A stretch of DNA of 8,857 nt, from assembly GCA_012719815.1 (NCBI GenBank), contig JAAXZP010000317.1, positions 1 through 8,857 on the forward strand, given 5' to 3'. The DNA is from Christensenellaceae bacterium (GTDB lineage: Bacteria; Bacillota; Clostridia; Christensenellales; SZUA-584). Positions within the stretch are counted from its first letter, which is position 1. Every line of letters starts with the position of its first letter. A program made the position numbers and the translations under genes. The notes under the pieces were generated by a model. It had not been told where the DNA came from. It saw only the letters and a program-made list of their open reading frames with translations, and searched no databases. Shown in pieces: positions 1-6,205 of the stretch.

Positions 1-949
1 CTCCGGCGGTGGCGCTGATGCCCGATATTACGCCCAAGCCGCTGCGCTCCAAAGGCAATGCCATCATTAACCTGATGGGCGCGGTGGGCGGCGCGCTGAT
101 ACTGCTTGTGAACGCATTCCTCGCCCCGGACACCACCAGTCCCGATACTGCCAATTACTGGCCGATATTTCTCGTGACGGCGGGCATCATGGTGACGGGT
201 ACGGCGGTGCTGGCCCTGACGGTGAACGAACCCGAGCTGGTGAAAAAGATGCGGCAGGACAGCGCCGCGATGGGCAGCGACCCGGAGGCAGCGCAGGACA
301 AGCCCCCCGAGCCGGCCGCCAGCCGCCTGCCTCGCGAGGCCCGAGCCAGCATGGCGCTGATACTCACGTCCATATTTCTCTGGTTCATGGGATATAATGC
401 GGTCACGACGGCTTTTTCCAAATATGCGGTCAACGCGCTGGGGCTTGGCGAGTCGCAGGCGTCGCTGATACTGATGGTGGCGGTGGTTGTGGCCACGCTG
501 GCGTTTGTGCCGGTGGGCTTCATCTCTTCCCGGGTGGGCCGGCGCAAGAGCATACTCTTCGGCGTGGCGCTGCTGACGGCCTCATTCGGCACCGTGGCAT
601 TTTATACCGGCTACAGCCCGCTGATGTATATCAACTTCGCAACTTCGCGGCGGCGGGCATCGCGTGGGCGGCCATCAACGTCAACTCGCTGCCCATGGTG
701 CTGGAGATGTCCAAAGGCGCCAACGTCGGCAAATACACCGGTTACTACTACACGTTCTCCATGGCGGCGCAGGTGGTGACGCCCATACTTTCCGGCGCGC
801 TGCTGGAGCATGTGGGCTATTTCACGCTGCTGCCGTACGGCGCAACGTTTGTCGCACTGGCGTTTGTGACCATGCTGTTTGTCCGGCACGGGGATTCCCG
901 GTCCATAAAGCCGGCTTCACCGCTGGAACCGCTGGGCGAGGCGGACTGA
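1..949 (+). pseudogene. MFS transporter (SLC45-like), C-terminal part, frameshifted
   Basis: This is the downstream part of a gene that begins before the window. It encodes a major facilitator superfamily permease of the sugar/SLC45-like type, an inner-membrane secondary transporter of unknown substrate. About 312 residues are visible, with roughly eight hydrophobic segments, a hydrophilic central loop (about 235-350) that usually separates the two MFS halves, and the MFS loop signature around FISSRVGRRKS (about 520-550). The sequence PDITPKPLRSKGNA at the left edge is typical of clostridial members. The reading frame breaks near 641: AACTTCGC occurs twice in tandem (633-648). Removing one copy joins the two frames smoothly (NFAAAGIAWAAINVNSLPMV) through to the stop at 947-949. 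As it stands, translation would end at 777-779 and lose the last two or three helices. The GTG at 9 is an internal codon, not a start. It is either a recent pseudogene or an assembly/sequencing error. The family is confident, the substrate unknown. Confidence 0.85.
633..648. repeat. 8-bp tandem duplication causing a frameshift
   Basis: AACTTCGC is present twice back to back (633-640 and 641-648). Deleting either copy restores one continuous MFS reading frame, so this duplication is the lesion that splits the transporter gene. Perfect short tandem duplications are typical of replication slippage. Confidence 0.9.
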
Positions 950-961
950 CGGGGGACGTGC

Positions 962-1780
962 ATGATGGTGTTTCTGTATATCGTTTTGAGCGTCATATTC
1001 GCGGCGGCGGTTTACGCGTTTCTGGTCGCACCCGGGCGTATGCCGCGAGAATCGGATGCGCTCTGGCGTGCGCGCTACGCGCACCGCGGCCTGCACAGCG
1101 CCGACCAGTCGGTTCCGGAAAACTCGCTTGTCGCCTTCCGCAGGGCGGTGGAAGAGGGGTACGGCATCGAGCTGGACGTGACGATCACCGCGGACGACCA
1201 AATCGCGGTGTTTCACGACGACACGCTGGCGCGTGCCTGCGGCGTGGACCGGGATATCCGGGACTGCACGTGGACGGAGCTTCAGGCCTGCCGCCTGTTC
1301 GGTACGGACCAGCGCATCCCGCTGCTGGGCGATGTGCTGGCGCTGGCGGACGGCCGGGTGCCGCTGATCGTGGAGCTCAAGAGTACCAAACGTTACCGCG
1401 CGCTGTGCGAGCGCACCGCCAGGCTTTTGGACGAATACCCCGGCCTTTGCTGCGTCGAGTCGTTCGACCCGCGCGTTGTGCGCTGGTTTTATCTCCACCG
1501 CCCCGCTATGGTACGCGGCCAGCTCGCCGCCGGATTCCGCTCGTACACCTCAACGCCGTGGTACCAGAGCCTGCCCATGTCGGCCCTCCTGACCAATGTG
1601 CTGGCCCGGCCGCACTTCGTGGCGTACCGACATCAGGACGCGCGCCGCAAGATAGGGCTCAGGCTGTTTAAGCTGCTGGGGGGCAGGCTGGCGGCGTGGA
1701 CGGTGCGCAGCCCCGAAGACGAGCGGCGCTGCCGCCGCCTGTTCGGCACCGTGATATTCGAATACTATAAACCTCAGTAA
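962..1780 (+). CDS. Glycerophosphodiester phosphodiesterase, membrane-anchored
   Basis: This 272-residue protein belongs to the GDPD family, which hydrolyses glycerophosphodiesters to glycerol 3-phosphate and an alcohol using a divalent metal. The N-terminus (residues 3-22) is one hydrophobic segment, probably a membrane anchor or uncleaved signal; the catalytic TIM barrel starts at about residue 38. Family residues are all visible: the HRG motif (His41, Arg42), PENS with Glu54, the ELD metal ligands Glu70 and Asp72, the second catalytic histidine in FHDDT (His85), Glu138 in VELK, and a C-terminal IFEYYKP typical of Firmicutes members. The start is ATG 962 after a GGGGGA stretch; ATG 965 is an equally possible in-frame start. 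It lies 12 bp after the broken transporter gene and 18 bp before the esterase gene, which suggests one operon. Physiological substrate is not determinable; membrane location fits phospholipid head-group turnover. Confidence 0.92.
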   Translation: MMVFLYIVLSVIFAAAVYAFLVAPGRMPRESDALWRARYAHRGLHSADQSVPENSLVAFRRAVEEGYGIELDVTITADDQIAVFHDDTLARACGVDRDIRDCTWTELQACRLFGTDQRIPLLGDVLALADGRVPLIVELKSTKRYRALCERTARLLDEYPGLCCVESFDPRVVRWFYLHRPAMVRGQLAAGFRSYTSTPWYQSLPMSALLTNVLARPHFVAYRHQDARRKIGLRLFKLLGGRLAAWTVRSPEDERRCRRLFGTVIFEYYKPQ

Positions 1781-1798
1781 GACATAGGAGGAAAGACC

Positions 1799-2437
1799 AT
1801 GCAAAAGACGGTACTGTGCTACGGGGATTCCAACACCTGGGGCTACAACCCGGTAGACGGCGGGCGTTTTCCGCGCGACGTGCGCTGGCCCGGCGTGCTG
1901 GCTCAAAAGCTGGGCAGCGGCTATTATGTGATCGAAGAAGGCTTAAACGGCCGCACGACGGCGTTTGACGACCCCATTGAGCCGTTCCGCAACGGCCGCA
2001 AGGCGCTGGACGTATGCCTGCTCACCCATAGCCCCATCGACCTGTTTGTGGTGATGCTGGGCACCAACGATACCAAGCCGTTTCATGGACTGACGCCGTT
2101 TATGATCGCCAAAGGGTTGGAGTTCATCGTGATGGAGGCGGGCAAGGCGGAATACGGCCCCGCAGGTCAGCCGCCCAAAATACTTGTGGTGTCGCCGATT
2201 GCCGTCGAAGTCGCGGGGCTGGACGACAACATGCGCAATTATTTCGATGAAACGTCCGCGAAGAAGGCTGCAGAGCTTCCTGCGCGTTACCGCGAGGTCG
2301 CAAAGCAGTACGGCTGCGGCTTTCTGGACGCGTCGCAATACGCAAAACCGAGCGTGGACGGCATCCATCTCGGTCCGGAAGGGCACGCGGCTCTGGCCGA
2401 TGCCGTTGCAGAAGCCGTTAAAACAATGCTCGGCTGA
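1799..2437 (+). CDS. SGNH/GDSL-family esterase/acyltransferase (MsAcT-like)
   Basis: A 212-residue SGNH hydrolase. From the N-terminus it shows block I GDSNTWG with nucleophile Ser11, block II in EEGLNGRTT (Gly48-Thr54), block III GTND with the oxyanion Asn90, and block V DGIHL with Asp187 and His190. Position Ser11, the segment DVRWPGVLAQ, the GLxxRTT stretch and LGTNDTK closely match the family of the Mycobacterium smegmatis acyltransferase/aryl esterase MsAcT, whose nucleophile is also Ser11. No signal peptide is seen, so it should be cytoplasmic. Likely reactions are hydrolysis of short acyl esters or acyl transfer to alcohols; the natural substrate is unknown. The start is firmly set by an excellent AGGAGG at 1787-1792 ahead of ATG 1799. 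It is the last gene of the plus-strand block with the phosphodiesterase and converges with the thioesterase gene 14 bp further on. Confidence 0.93.
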   Translation: MQKTVLCYGDSNTWGYNPVDGGRFPRDVRWPGVLAQKLGSGYYVIEEGLNGRTTAFDDPIEPFRNGRKALDVCLLTHSPIDLFVVMLGTNDTKPFHGLTPFMIAKGLEFIVMEAGKAEYGPAGQPPKILVVSPIAVEVAGLDDNMRNYFDETSAKKAAELPARYREVAKQYGCGFLDASQYAKPSVDGIHLGPEGHAALADAVAEAVKTMLG

Positions 2438-2442
2438 GCAGG

Positions 2443-2463
2443 AGCGGCGGCTCAGCCGCCGCT
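2443..2463. terminator. Perfect GC palindrome between convergent genes, possible bidirectional terminator
   Basis: AGCGGCGGCT (2443-2452) and AGCCGCCGCT (2454-2463) are exact inverted copies around one base, lying between the esterase stop and the thioesterase stop and overlapping the latter. A very stable hairpin would form in both transcripts. Neither strand has a U-tract after it, so it is not a standard intrinsic terminator; it may be a 3'-end stability element or a pause site. Confidence 0.4.
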
Positions 2464-2916
2464 TATCCGCCTCCGGTAAGCAGCTTCCTCAAAAGCGAAG
2501 TCCGCTTTCTCCTCGGCGGTCTGGGGGATAAGGCGGGGCACCGCCGCCTTGCGGCCCTCTTTGTCCAGCGCGACAAACGTATACTTGGCGACATTGGTGA
2601 CAATCGTCGCGCCGGTCGCCAGGTTTTCCGCTTCGGCGGTGATTTTTACCTTCATGGACGTTTTTCCCGCCCAGATCAGCTTGGCTTTCAGGCACACCAT
2701 CTCGCCCTGCCGTACGGGGTGGCGGAACTCCAGCGCTTCCACCGCGATGGTGGCCACGTTCATGTTGCAGTGGCGCATGCAGCACAGCGCTCCGGCCACA
2801 TCCATCCAGTGCATCATCTGACCGCCCAGCAAATTTCCCAGCAGGTTGGTCATTCCGGGCAGCACCAGCTGCGTCATCACAACGCTCGTTTCTTCAGGCG
2901 TTTTTCCTTTTGTCAT
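2452..2916 (-). CDS. Acyl-CoA thioesterase, hotdog fold
   Basis: The 154-residue product is a single-hotdog-domain acyl-CoA hydrolase, which cleaves the thioester of acyl-CoAs to free acid and CoA in the cytoplasm. The family motif is clear: MTNLLGNLLGGQMMHWMD (residues 22-39) matches the N-x3-G-x3-GG-x5-MD pattern, with Asn24 and Asp39 as the likely catalytic pair and the hydrophobic helix following it. Residues about 55-118 give the alternating beta strands of the sheet. The open frame runs further upstream to 3075, but ATG 2916 is the start: GAAAGGA sits 5-6 nt before it and the upstream extension would cross the Hsp20 promoter and does not resemble the family. Acyl chain length cannot be inferred. 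The gene stands alone on the minus strand, divergent from hsp20 and convergent with the esterase. Confidence 0.9.
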   Translation of the reverse strand: MTKGKTPEETSVVMTQLVLPGMTNLLGNLLGGQMMHWMDVAGALCCMRHCNMNVATIAVEALEFRHPVRQGEMVCLKAKLIWAGKTSMKVKITAEAENLATGATIVTNVAKYTFVALDKEGRKAAVPRLIPQTAEEKADFAFEEAAYRRRISGG

Positions 2917-3025
2917 AGCAGTCCTTTCGTGCACGTTTTTTGCTATCAACTTACAGCAAAATGGAATACAGCACAAGGGGGCAGGGCAAGCTGTTTGAAA
3001 AATGTAAATAATATGTGACAGCCTG

Positions 3026-3054
3026 TTGACTTCGCCAATTCGGTGTGCTATAAC
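3026..3054 (+). promoter_or_regulatory. Sigma-A promoter of hsp20
   Basis: TTGACT (3026-3031) and TATAAC (3049-3054) are separated by exactly 17 bp. Transcription should start near 3061, just before the CIRCE operator, the usual arrangement for HrcA-repressed genes. Confidence 0.88.
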
Positions 3055-3068
3055 GTAGTCAGAAGGTA

Positions 3069-3095
3069 TTAGCACTCACCGAAGGAGAGTGCTAA
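3069..3095. promoter_or_regulatory. CIRCE element (HrcA operator)
   Basis: TTAGCACTC, a 9-bp spacer and GAGTGCTAA form a perfect match to the CIRCE consensus. HrcA binds CIRCE as a dimer and represses transcription until heat or misfolded protein inactivates it. The element lies in the predicted 5' leader of hsp20, about 50 bp before its start codon. hrcA itself is not in this window. Confidence 0.97.
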
Positions 3096-3145
3096 CAAAA
3101 AGTATACATAATAGGTCTGATGAAGGTAGAAAGGAGTTGATTGTG

Positions 3146-3580
3146 ATGGCAAACCTGATACCGTTTGGAAGACGTGGAATCACCAGAGGGTTTGATGATT
3201 TCTACAACATGATGGAAGAGTTCTTCAACGATCCTTGGTTTGGCGGCTGGCGTGCCCGCGAAGGGTTTAAGCTGGATATACAGCGGACTGATAAGGAATA
3301 CCTCGTCGAGGCGGAGCTGCCCGGCGTGAAAAAGGATGAGATCTCTCTCGACCTCACGGATGGTACCTTAACCATCGCTGTGAACCGCGAGGAGAACAAG
3401 AGCGAGGAGAACAGGAACTACATCCACCGTGAGCGGCGCATGGCCTCGATGAGCCGCAGCGTATACCTTGGCGACGTGGATCCCGACGGCGTCACCGCCA
3501 AGCTGGAAAACGGCGTGCTGAAGGTCACCGTGCCCAGCAAAACGCCGGTGGAGAAGAGCCGCCGTATCGAAATCCAATAA
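3146..3580 (+). CDS. Small heat-shock protein, Hsp20/alpha-crystallin family
   Basis: A 144-residue cytoplasmic holdase chaperone, which binds unfolding proteins without ATP and keeps them refoldable. The N-terminal arm (1-38) is rich in Phe and Trp, as is common for the substrate-binding arm. The alpha-crystallin domain spans about 40-132 (FKLDIQRTDKEYLVEAELPG ... ENGVLKVTVP); the GVLKV motif is at 123-127. The C-terminal tail ends in the I-x-I oligomerisation motif (Ile141-Glu-Ile143). ATG 3146 is chosen because AAGGAG (3131-3136) precedes it by 9 nt and MANLIPFGRR is a common start for clostridial Hsp20; an in-frame ATG at 3089 lies inside the CIRCE operator and lacks a ribosome binding site. 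It is a monocistronic unit with its own promoter, CIRCE and terminator, so control by HrcA is expected. Confidence 0.95.
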   Translation: MANLIPFGRRGITRGFDDFYNMMEEFFNDPWFGGWRAREGFKLDIQRTDKEYLVEAELPGVKKDEISLDLTDGTLTIAVNREENKSEENRNYIHRERRMASMSRSVYLGDVDPDGVTAKLENGVLKVTVPSKTPVEKSRRIEIQ

Positions 3581-3598
3581 ACAGTTGGGCTTTGCCTG

Positions 3599-3630
3599 CC
3601 GCGGAGGGGTGTATCTCTCCGCGGTTTTTT
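3599..3630 (+). terminator. Intrinsic terminator of hsp20
   Basis: CCGCGGAG (3599-3606) pairs with CTCCGCGG (3617-3624) and is followed at once by six T residues (3625-3630), a textbook Rho-independent terminator 18 bp after the hsp20 stop. Confidence 0.93.
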
Positions 3631-3651
3631 ATTTGTTGAACAACGAATTGC

Positions 3652-3680
3652 TTGACAAAAGACGTGCCGAGGTCTAGTAT
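3652..3680 (+). promoter_or_regulatory. Sigma-A promoter of the iscR-iscS-iscU operon
   Basis: A consensus TTGACA (3652-3657) is followed after 17 bp by TAGTAT (3675-3680); the overlapping TATAAA (3678-3683) has a less favourable 20-bp spacing. Transcription should begin around 3686-3690, giving a leader of about 120 nt before the TTG start of the regulator gene. Confidence 0.75.
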
Positions 3681-3681
3681 A

Positions 3682-3712
3682 AATCCGATAAAAAGCGTCG
3701 GATTATATCCGA
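3682..3712. promoter_or_regulatory. Overlapping inverted repeats at the iscR promoter, candidate IscR operator
   Basis: Three half-sites alternate in orientation: ATCCGA (3683-3688), TCGGAT (3698-3703) and ATCCGA (3707-3712). The first two make AATCCGA-N9-TCGGATT, the last two make the tight palindrome TCGGAT-TAT-ATCCGA. They cover the end of the -10 region and the start of the transcript. Rrf2/IscR proteins commonly autoregulate, so this is the natural candidate operator. The match to a published IscR consensus was not verified; the downstream palindrome could alternatively act as an RNA hairpin. Confidence 0.5.
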
Positions 3713-3809
3713 GGGAAAGGAACCGGCTTTCCGGTTTGCTGATGAGCCCTGTTGCGGAAATTGAGGACAACCGTGCGGCTATCGGGGCATAATATGTGAG
3801 GAGAGGGCG

Positions 3810-4253
3810 TTGATCATTTCCACCAAAGGCCGCTACGGCCTGCGTGCGATGTTTGAACTGGCCAAAGCGTGGGGCCGGGGGCCCGTCAGCCTCAGGCAGA
3901 TATCCGAAGCGCAGGGGCTGCCCGGGCCGTATCTGGAGCAGATATTTCCCGCTCTGAAAAAGGCGGGGCTGGTGACCGCAAGGCGCGGCGCCGGCGGCGG
4001 CTACGAGCTGACGCTGCCGCCCGAGCGGATATCCGTGGGCCACGTGCTGGTCGCGCTGGAAGGCGAGCTGACGCCTGCGGAATGCGCCGGCAGCGGCGCG
4101 GCATGCGAGAACGCCGGCAGCTGCAGCGCGTACGCCATATGGCGGCGCATTTACGACGGCATCAACCACGTGATCCACGGCATATCGCTGGCCGATATGG
4201 TGGAAGACGACCGGCGCTTTGGCTCGCGCAAGGCAGACGGAAAAAGGTGTTGA
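3810..4253 (+). CDS. iscR: Rrf2-family Fe-S-sensing transcriptional regulator (IscR-like)
   Basis: This 147-residue Rrf2 repressor should sense Fe-S cluster status and control the operon it heads. The N-terminus ISTKGRYGLRAMFELA (3-18) is the family signature; the winged helix-turn-helix spans about 28-66, with LRQISEAQGLPGPYLEQIF as the recognition region and GAGGGYEL as the wing. Three cysteines, Cys92, Cys99 and Cys105 (C-x6-C-x5-C), occupy the position of the three [2Fe-2S] ligands of E. coli IscR, spaced x5/x5 there. Translation begins at TTG 3810: GAGGAG lies 6 nt upstream, no other start fits and the alignment begins exactly here. The rare start may limit repressor level. Only 2 bp separate its stop from the iscS start, so the genes are cotranscribed. 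A CymR-like role is less likely because CymR lacks these cysteines. Confidence 0.92.
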   Translation: MIISTKGRYGLRAMFELAKAWGRGPVSLRQISEAQGLPGPYLEQIFPALKKAGLVTARRGAGGGYELTLPPERISVGHVLVALEGELTPAECAGSGAACENAGSCSAYAIWRRIYDGINHVIHGISLADMVEDDRRFGSRKADGKRC

Positions 4254-4255
4254 GA

Positions 4256-5428
4256 ATGGGCATTTATCTGGACCATGCCGCCACGACCTATACCGACAAA
4301 GCGGTATTCGAAGCGATGCGGCCATACTTTGAGGAATTTTTCGGCAATCCGTCCAGCCAGCACGGTTTCGGCCGGGCGGCGGAGAAAGCGGTGATGAAGG
4401 CGCGCGGCCAGGTGGCGGCGCTCATCGGCGCGGATTCTTCCGACATCTATTTCACCGCGGGCGGCACGGAAAGCGACAACTGGGCGATAAAAGGCGTCGC
4501 GGAGGCGGCGGGGAGCGGCCATATCATCACAAGCGCGGTGGAGCACCACGCGGTGCTGGAGACCTGCAAATACCTCGAGTCCCGCGGCTTTGACGTCACG
4601 TACCTGCCGGTGGACGGCAAAGGCCGCGTGAATCCCGACGACGTCAGAAAGGCGATCCGCGGCGACACCATACTCATCAGCATCATGACGGCCAACAACG
4701 AGACGGGCACCATCATGCCCGTCCGCGAAATCGGGAAGATTGCGCGCGAGCACGACATACTGTTTCACACCGACGCGGTGCAGGCCGCGGGGCATATACC
4801 GCTGCGCGTGGACGAGCTGGATGTGGACCTGATGTCGCTGAGCGCCCATAAATTCTACGGCCCCAAGGGCGTGGGCGCATTATACGTGCGTGGCGGCATC
4901 ACGCTCAGCAAGTTCATACACGGCGGCGGCCACGAGAAGGATAAACGCGCGGGCACGCTCAACACTCCCGGCATCGTGGGCATGGGCGCGGCGGCGGAGA
5001 TCGCGCTGCGCGACATGGACAAGAACGCGGCGCACGAGCAGGCGCTCGTCAAACGGCTTTCGGATGCGCTGCTTCAGCTGCCCGAGTCGCGGCTTAACGG
5101 CGACCCGGATAACAGGCTGCCCGGCCATCTCAACATCAGCTTCGGCGGCATCGAAGGCGAGGCGCTGCTGACGTATCTGGACATGGAAGGCATCGCGATA
5201 TCCACAGGTTCCGCGTGCTCGTCCGGTTCTTCCAAGCCGTCGTACGTGCTGCTCGCGATGGGCCTTTCCATCGAGGAGGCGCGCGGCGCGGTACGCATCA
5301 CGCTGGGCCGGGAAAACACCGAGGAACAGATTGACGAGGTCATAGAAAAAACAACGGCGTCGGTGAAGCGGCTGCAGGAATTTTCGCCGCTTTTTGCCCA
5401 GCGCCGGGATAAGGGGAGTTATGTATAA
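4256..5428 (+). CDS. iscS: Cysteine desulfurase (IscS/NifS, group I)
   Basis: A 390-residue PLP enzyme that converts L-cysteine to L-alanine and passes the sulfur as a persulfide to the IscU scaffold. Visible landmarks: the N-terminal LDHAATT (5-11), the PLP-stacking histidine His97 in EHHAV, Asp173 and Gln176 in HTDAVQ for pyridine and ring contacts, the Schiff-base lysine Lys199 in SAHKFYGPKG, RAGTLNTPG (231-239), and the mobile loop with the sulfur-carrying Cys321 in STGSACSSGS. The SSGS pattern and loop length mark group I (NifS/IscS). The start ATG 4256 sits 2 bp after the regulator stop, with only a modest AAGGTG ribosome binding site, so translational coupling is likely. The frame is open further upstream over iscR, but that is a GC-rich shadow. 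Its end overlaps iscU by 8 bp. Since mnmA is not adjacent, its main client here is presumably IscU. Confidence 0.96.
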   Translation: MGIYLDHAATTYTDKAVFEAMRPYFEEFFGNPSSQHGFGRAAEKAVMKARGQVAALIGADSSDIYFTAGGTESDNWAIKGVAEAAGSGHIITSAVEHHAVLETCKYLESRGFDVTYLPVDGKGRVNPDDVRKAIRGDTILISIMTANNETGTIMPVREIGKIAREHDILFHTDAVQAAGHIPLRVDELDVDLMSLSAHKFYGPKGVGALYVRGGITLSKFIHGGGHEKDKRAGTLNTPGIVGMGAAAEIALRDMDKNAAHEQALVKRLSDALLQLPESRLNGDPDNRLPGHLNISFGGIEGEALLTYLDMEGIAISTGSACSSGSSKPSYVLLAMGLSIEEARGAVRITLGRENTEEQIDEVIEKTTASVKRLQEFSPLFAQRRDKGSYV

Positions 5429-5792
5429 CGAGAAAGTGCTGGAGCATTTCAAAAACCCGCATAACGTGGGCACAATCGAGGATCCCGACGGGTTCGCCGA
5501 GGTGGGCAGCAGCGAGTGCGGCGACACAATGAAGATGTACCTGCGCGTCAAAAACGGGCGCATCGAGGACGTCAGGTACCAGACATACGGCTGCTGCGCC
5601 GCCATCGCGTCGTCCAGCATTGCCACCGATATGGTAAAAGGCAAAACCATCGACGAGGCGGACGCCATCACCAAGGCGGACATCGTGGAGGCGCTGGGCG
5701 GGCTGCCCGAAAAGAAGATACACTGCTCTTTGATGGTGGAAGACGCGATACACGCGGCCATTGCGGATTACCGGTCAAAACATAATAAATAA
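5421..5792 (+). CDS. iscU: Fe-S cluster assembly scaffold IscU/NifU N-terminal type
   Basis: The 123-residue protein is the scaffold on which [2Fe-2S] and [4Fe-4S] clusters are built from iron and IscS-derived sulfur before transfer to apoproteins. It begins YNEKVLEHFKNPHNVG, the usual opening of the family. The three conserved ligand cysteines are Cys33 in ECGD (with Asp35), Cys58 in YGCCAAIASSS and Cys102 in KIHCSLMVED. A fourth cysteine, Cys59, sits directly after the second ligand where glycine or alanine is usual. The LPPVK-type chaperone site of proteobacterial IscU is not seen, as expected for Firmicutes. ATG 5421 overlaps the iscS stop by 8 bp and is preceded by AAGGGGA (5411-5417); translational coupling should keep the two proteins in proportion. 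No hscA, hscB or fdx follows. SufU is unlikely because its characteristic zinc-site insertion is missing. Confidence 0.95.
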   Translation: MYNEKVLEHFKNPHNVGTIEDPDGFAEVGSSECGDTMKMYLRVKNGRIEDVRYQTYGCCAAIASSSIATDMVKGKTIDEADAITKADIVEALGGLPEKKIHCSLMVEDAIHAAIADYRSKHNK

Positions 5793-5804
5793 TGGCAACA
5801 CTTG

Positions 5805-5832
5805 GCATGGCGACCCTGTGATAATTCCATGC
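5805..5832 (+). promoter_or_regulatory. Extended -10 promoter candidate flanked by a dyad
   Basis: TGTGATAAT (5817-5825) resembles an extended -10 element upstream of the YtxH-like gene; no good -35 is present at the right distance. It is enclosed by the exact inverted repeat GCATGG (5805-5810) and CCATGC (5827-5832). This could be a regulated promoter, but the evidence is thin and the gene may simply be read through from iscU, as no terminator separates them. Confidence 0.3.
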
Positions 5833-5888
5833 TTCCTGCACAAACTACCAATAATTGATGAACGTTTTGAAAGGAGTGTTGGGTTGTC

Positions 5889-6056
5889 ATGAAAGGAAAT
5901 CTTGTGGTGGGTATGCTTGCCGGCAGTGTGATCGGTGCGGCTGCGGCGATCATTGCGATGCCATATATTAAACCGCAGCTGAACCGGATCGTCAGCAAGG
6001 GCAAGACGATGATCAATACCCATATGGGAAAGATGACGGATCAGGATGCACAATAA
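5889..6056 (+). CDS. Small YtxH-like membrane protein
   Basis: A 55-residue protein, MKGNLVVGMLAGSVIGAAAA followed by IIAMPYIKPQ and a charged tail. Residues 4-25 form one hydrophobic, glycine/alanine-rich helix, expected to span the membrane with the basic and polar C-terminus (28-55) in the cytoplasm. The G-x3-AG-x3-G-AAA pattern resembles YtxH/gas-vesicle-like small proteins found near iscU and alaS in Clostridia. AAGGAG (5871-5876) precedes ATG 5889 by 12 nt, slightly long, but no other in-frame start lies between. It is followed by a hairpin (6090-6108). The function of this family is unknown; a stress-related membrane role has been suggested for YtxH in Bacillus, and nothing here adds to it. 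Coding status rests on the ribosome binding site, the sharply defined transmembrane helix and the position. Confidence 0.75.
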   Translation: MKGNLVVGMLAGSVIGAAAAIIAMPYIKPQLNRIVSKGKTMINTHMGKMTDQDAQ

Positions 6057-6089
6057 GTCGGGGTTTCCATATGGACGCTGTTTGAAACG

Positions 6090-6110
6090 AGCCGGCAAAA
6101 AGCCGGCTTT
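6090..6110 (+). terminator. Hairpin with short T-tract after the YtxH-like gene
   Basis: AGCCGGC (6090-6096) and GCCGGCT (6102-6108) enclose an AAAAA loop. Only three T residues follow the base of the stem, so termination may be incomplete. It lies 34 bp after the YtxH-like stop and before the ireB promoter, which fits a transcript end. Confidence 0.55.
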
Positions 6111-6205
6111 GCTGCATCCACGGCAATTGTGCTGCTGGAAAACATTACGAATCGATTGCAACCGTTACGTTTTCACTAAATCATGTTTAAGCATTGCGGA
6201 TTCGT

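Noticed and set aside
633..660. Programmed ribosomal frameshift in the transporter gene.
   Set aside because: There is no slippery heptamer, and an 8-nt tandem duplication explains the frame change fully.
695..949. A separate small gene starting at ATG 695 with transmembrane segments.
   Set aside because: It continues the MFS protein exactly once the 8-bp duplication is removed and has no ribosome binding site of its own.
3089..3145. Longer Hsp20 start at ATG 3089.
   Set aside because: This codon lies within the CIRCE operator and lacks a ribosome binding site.
3739..3760. CTGATGAG followed by GGAAA in the iscR leader, resembling a hammerhead ribozyme core.
   Set aside because: The bases between CTGATGA and GAAA cannot form the required stem II closed by a G-C pair, and no matching stem III with a cleavage site was found.
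3869..4255. N-terminal extension of the cysteine desulfurase across the iscR gene.
   Set aside because: It is an Arg/Ala-rich shadow of iscR in another frame; the desulfurase alignment begins at ATG 4256.
4880..5761. A 293-codon minus-strand open frame over iscS and iscU.
   Set aside because: It is antisense shadow of two confidently identified genes with low-complexity composition.
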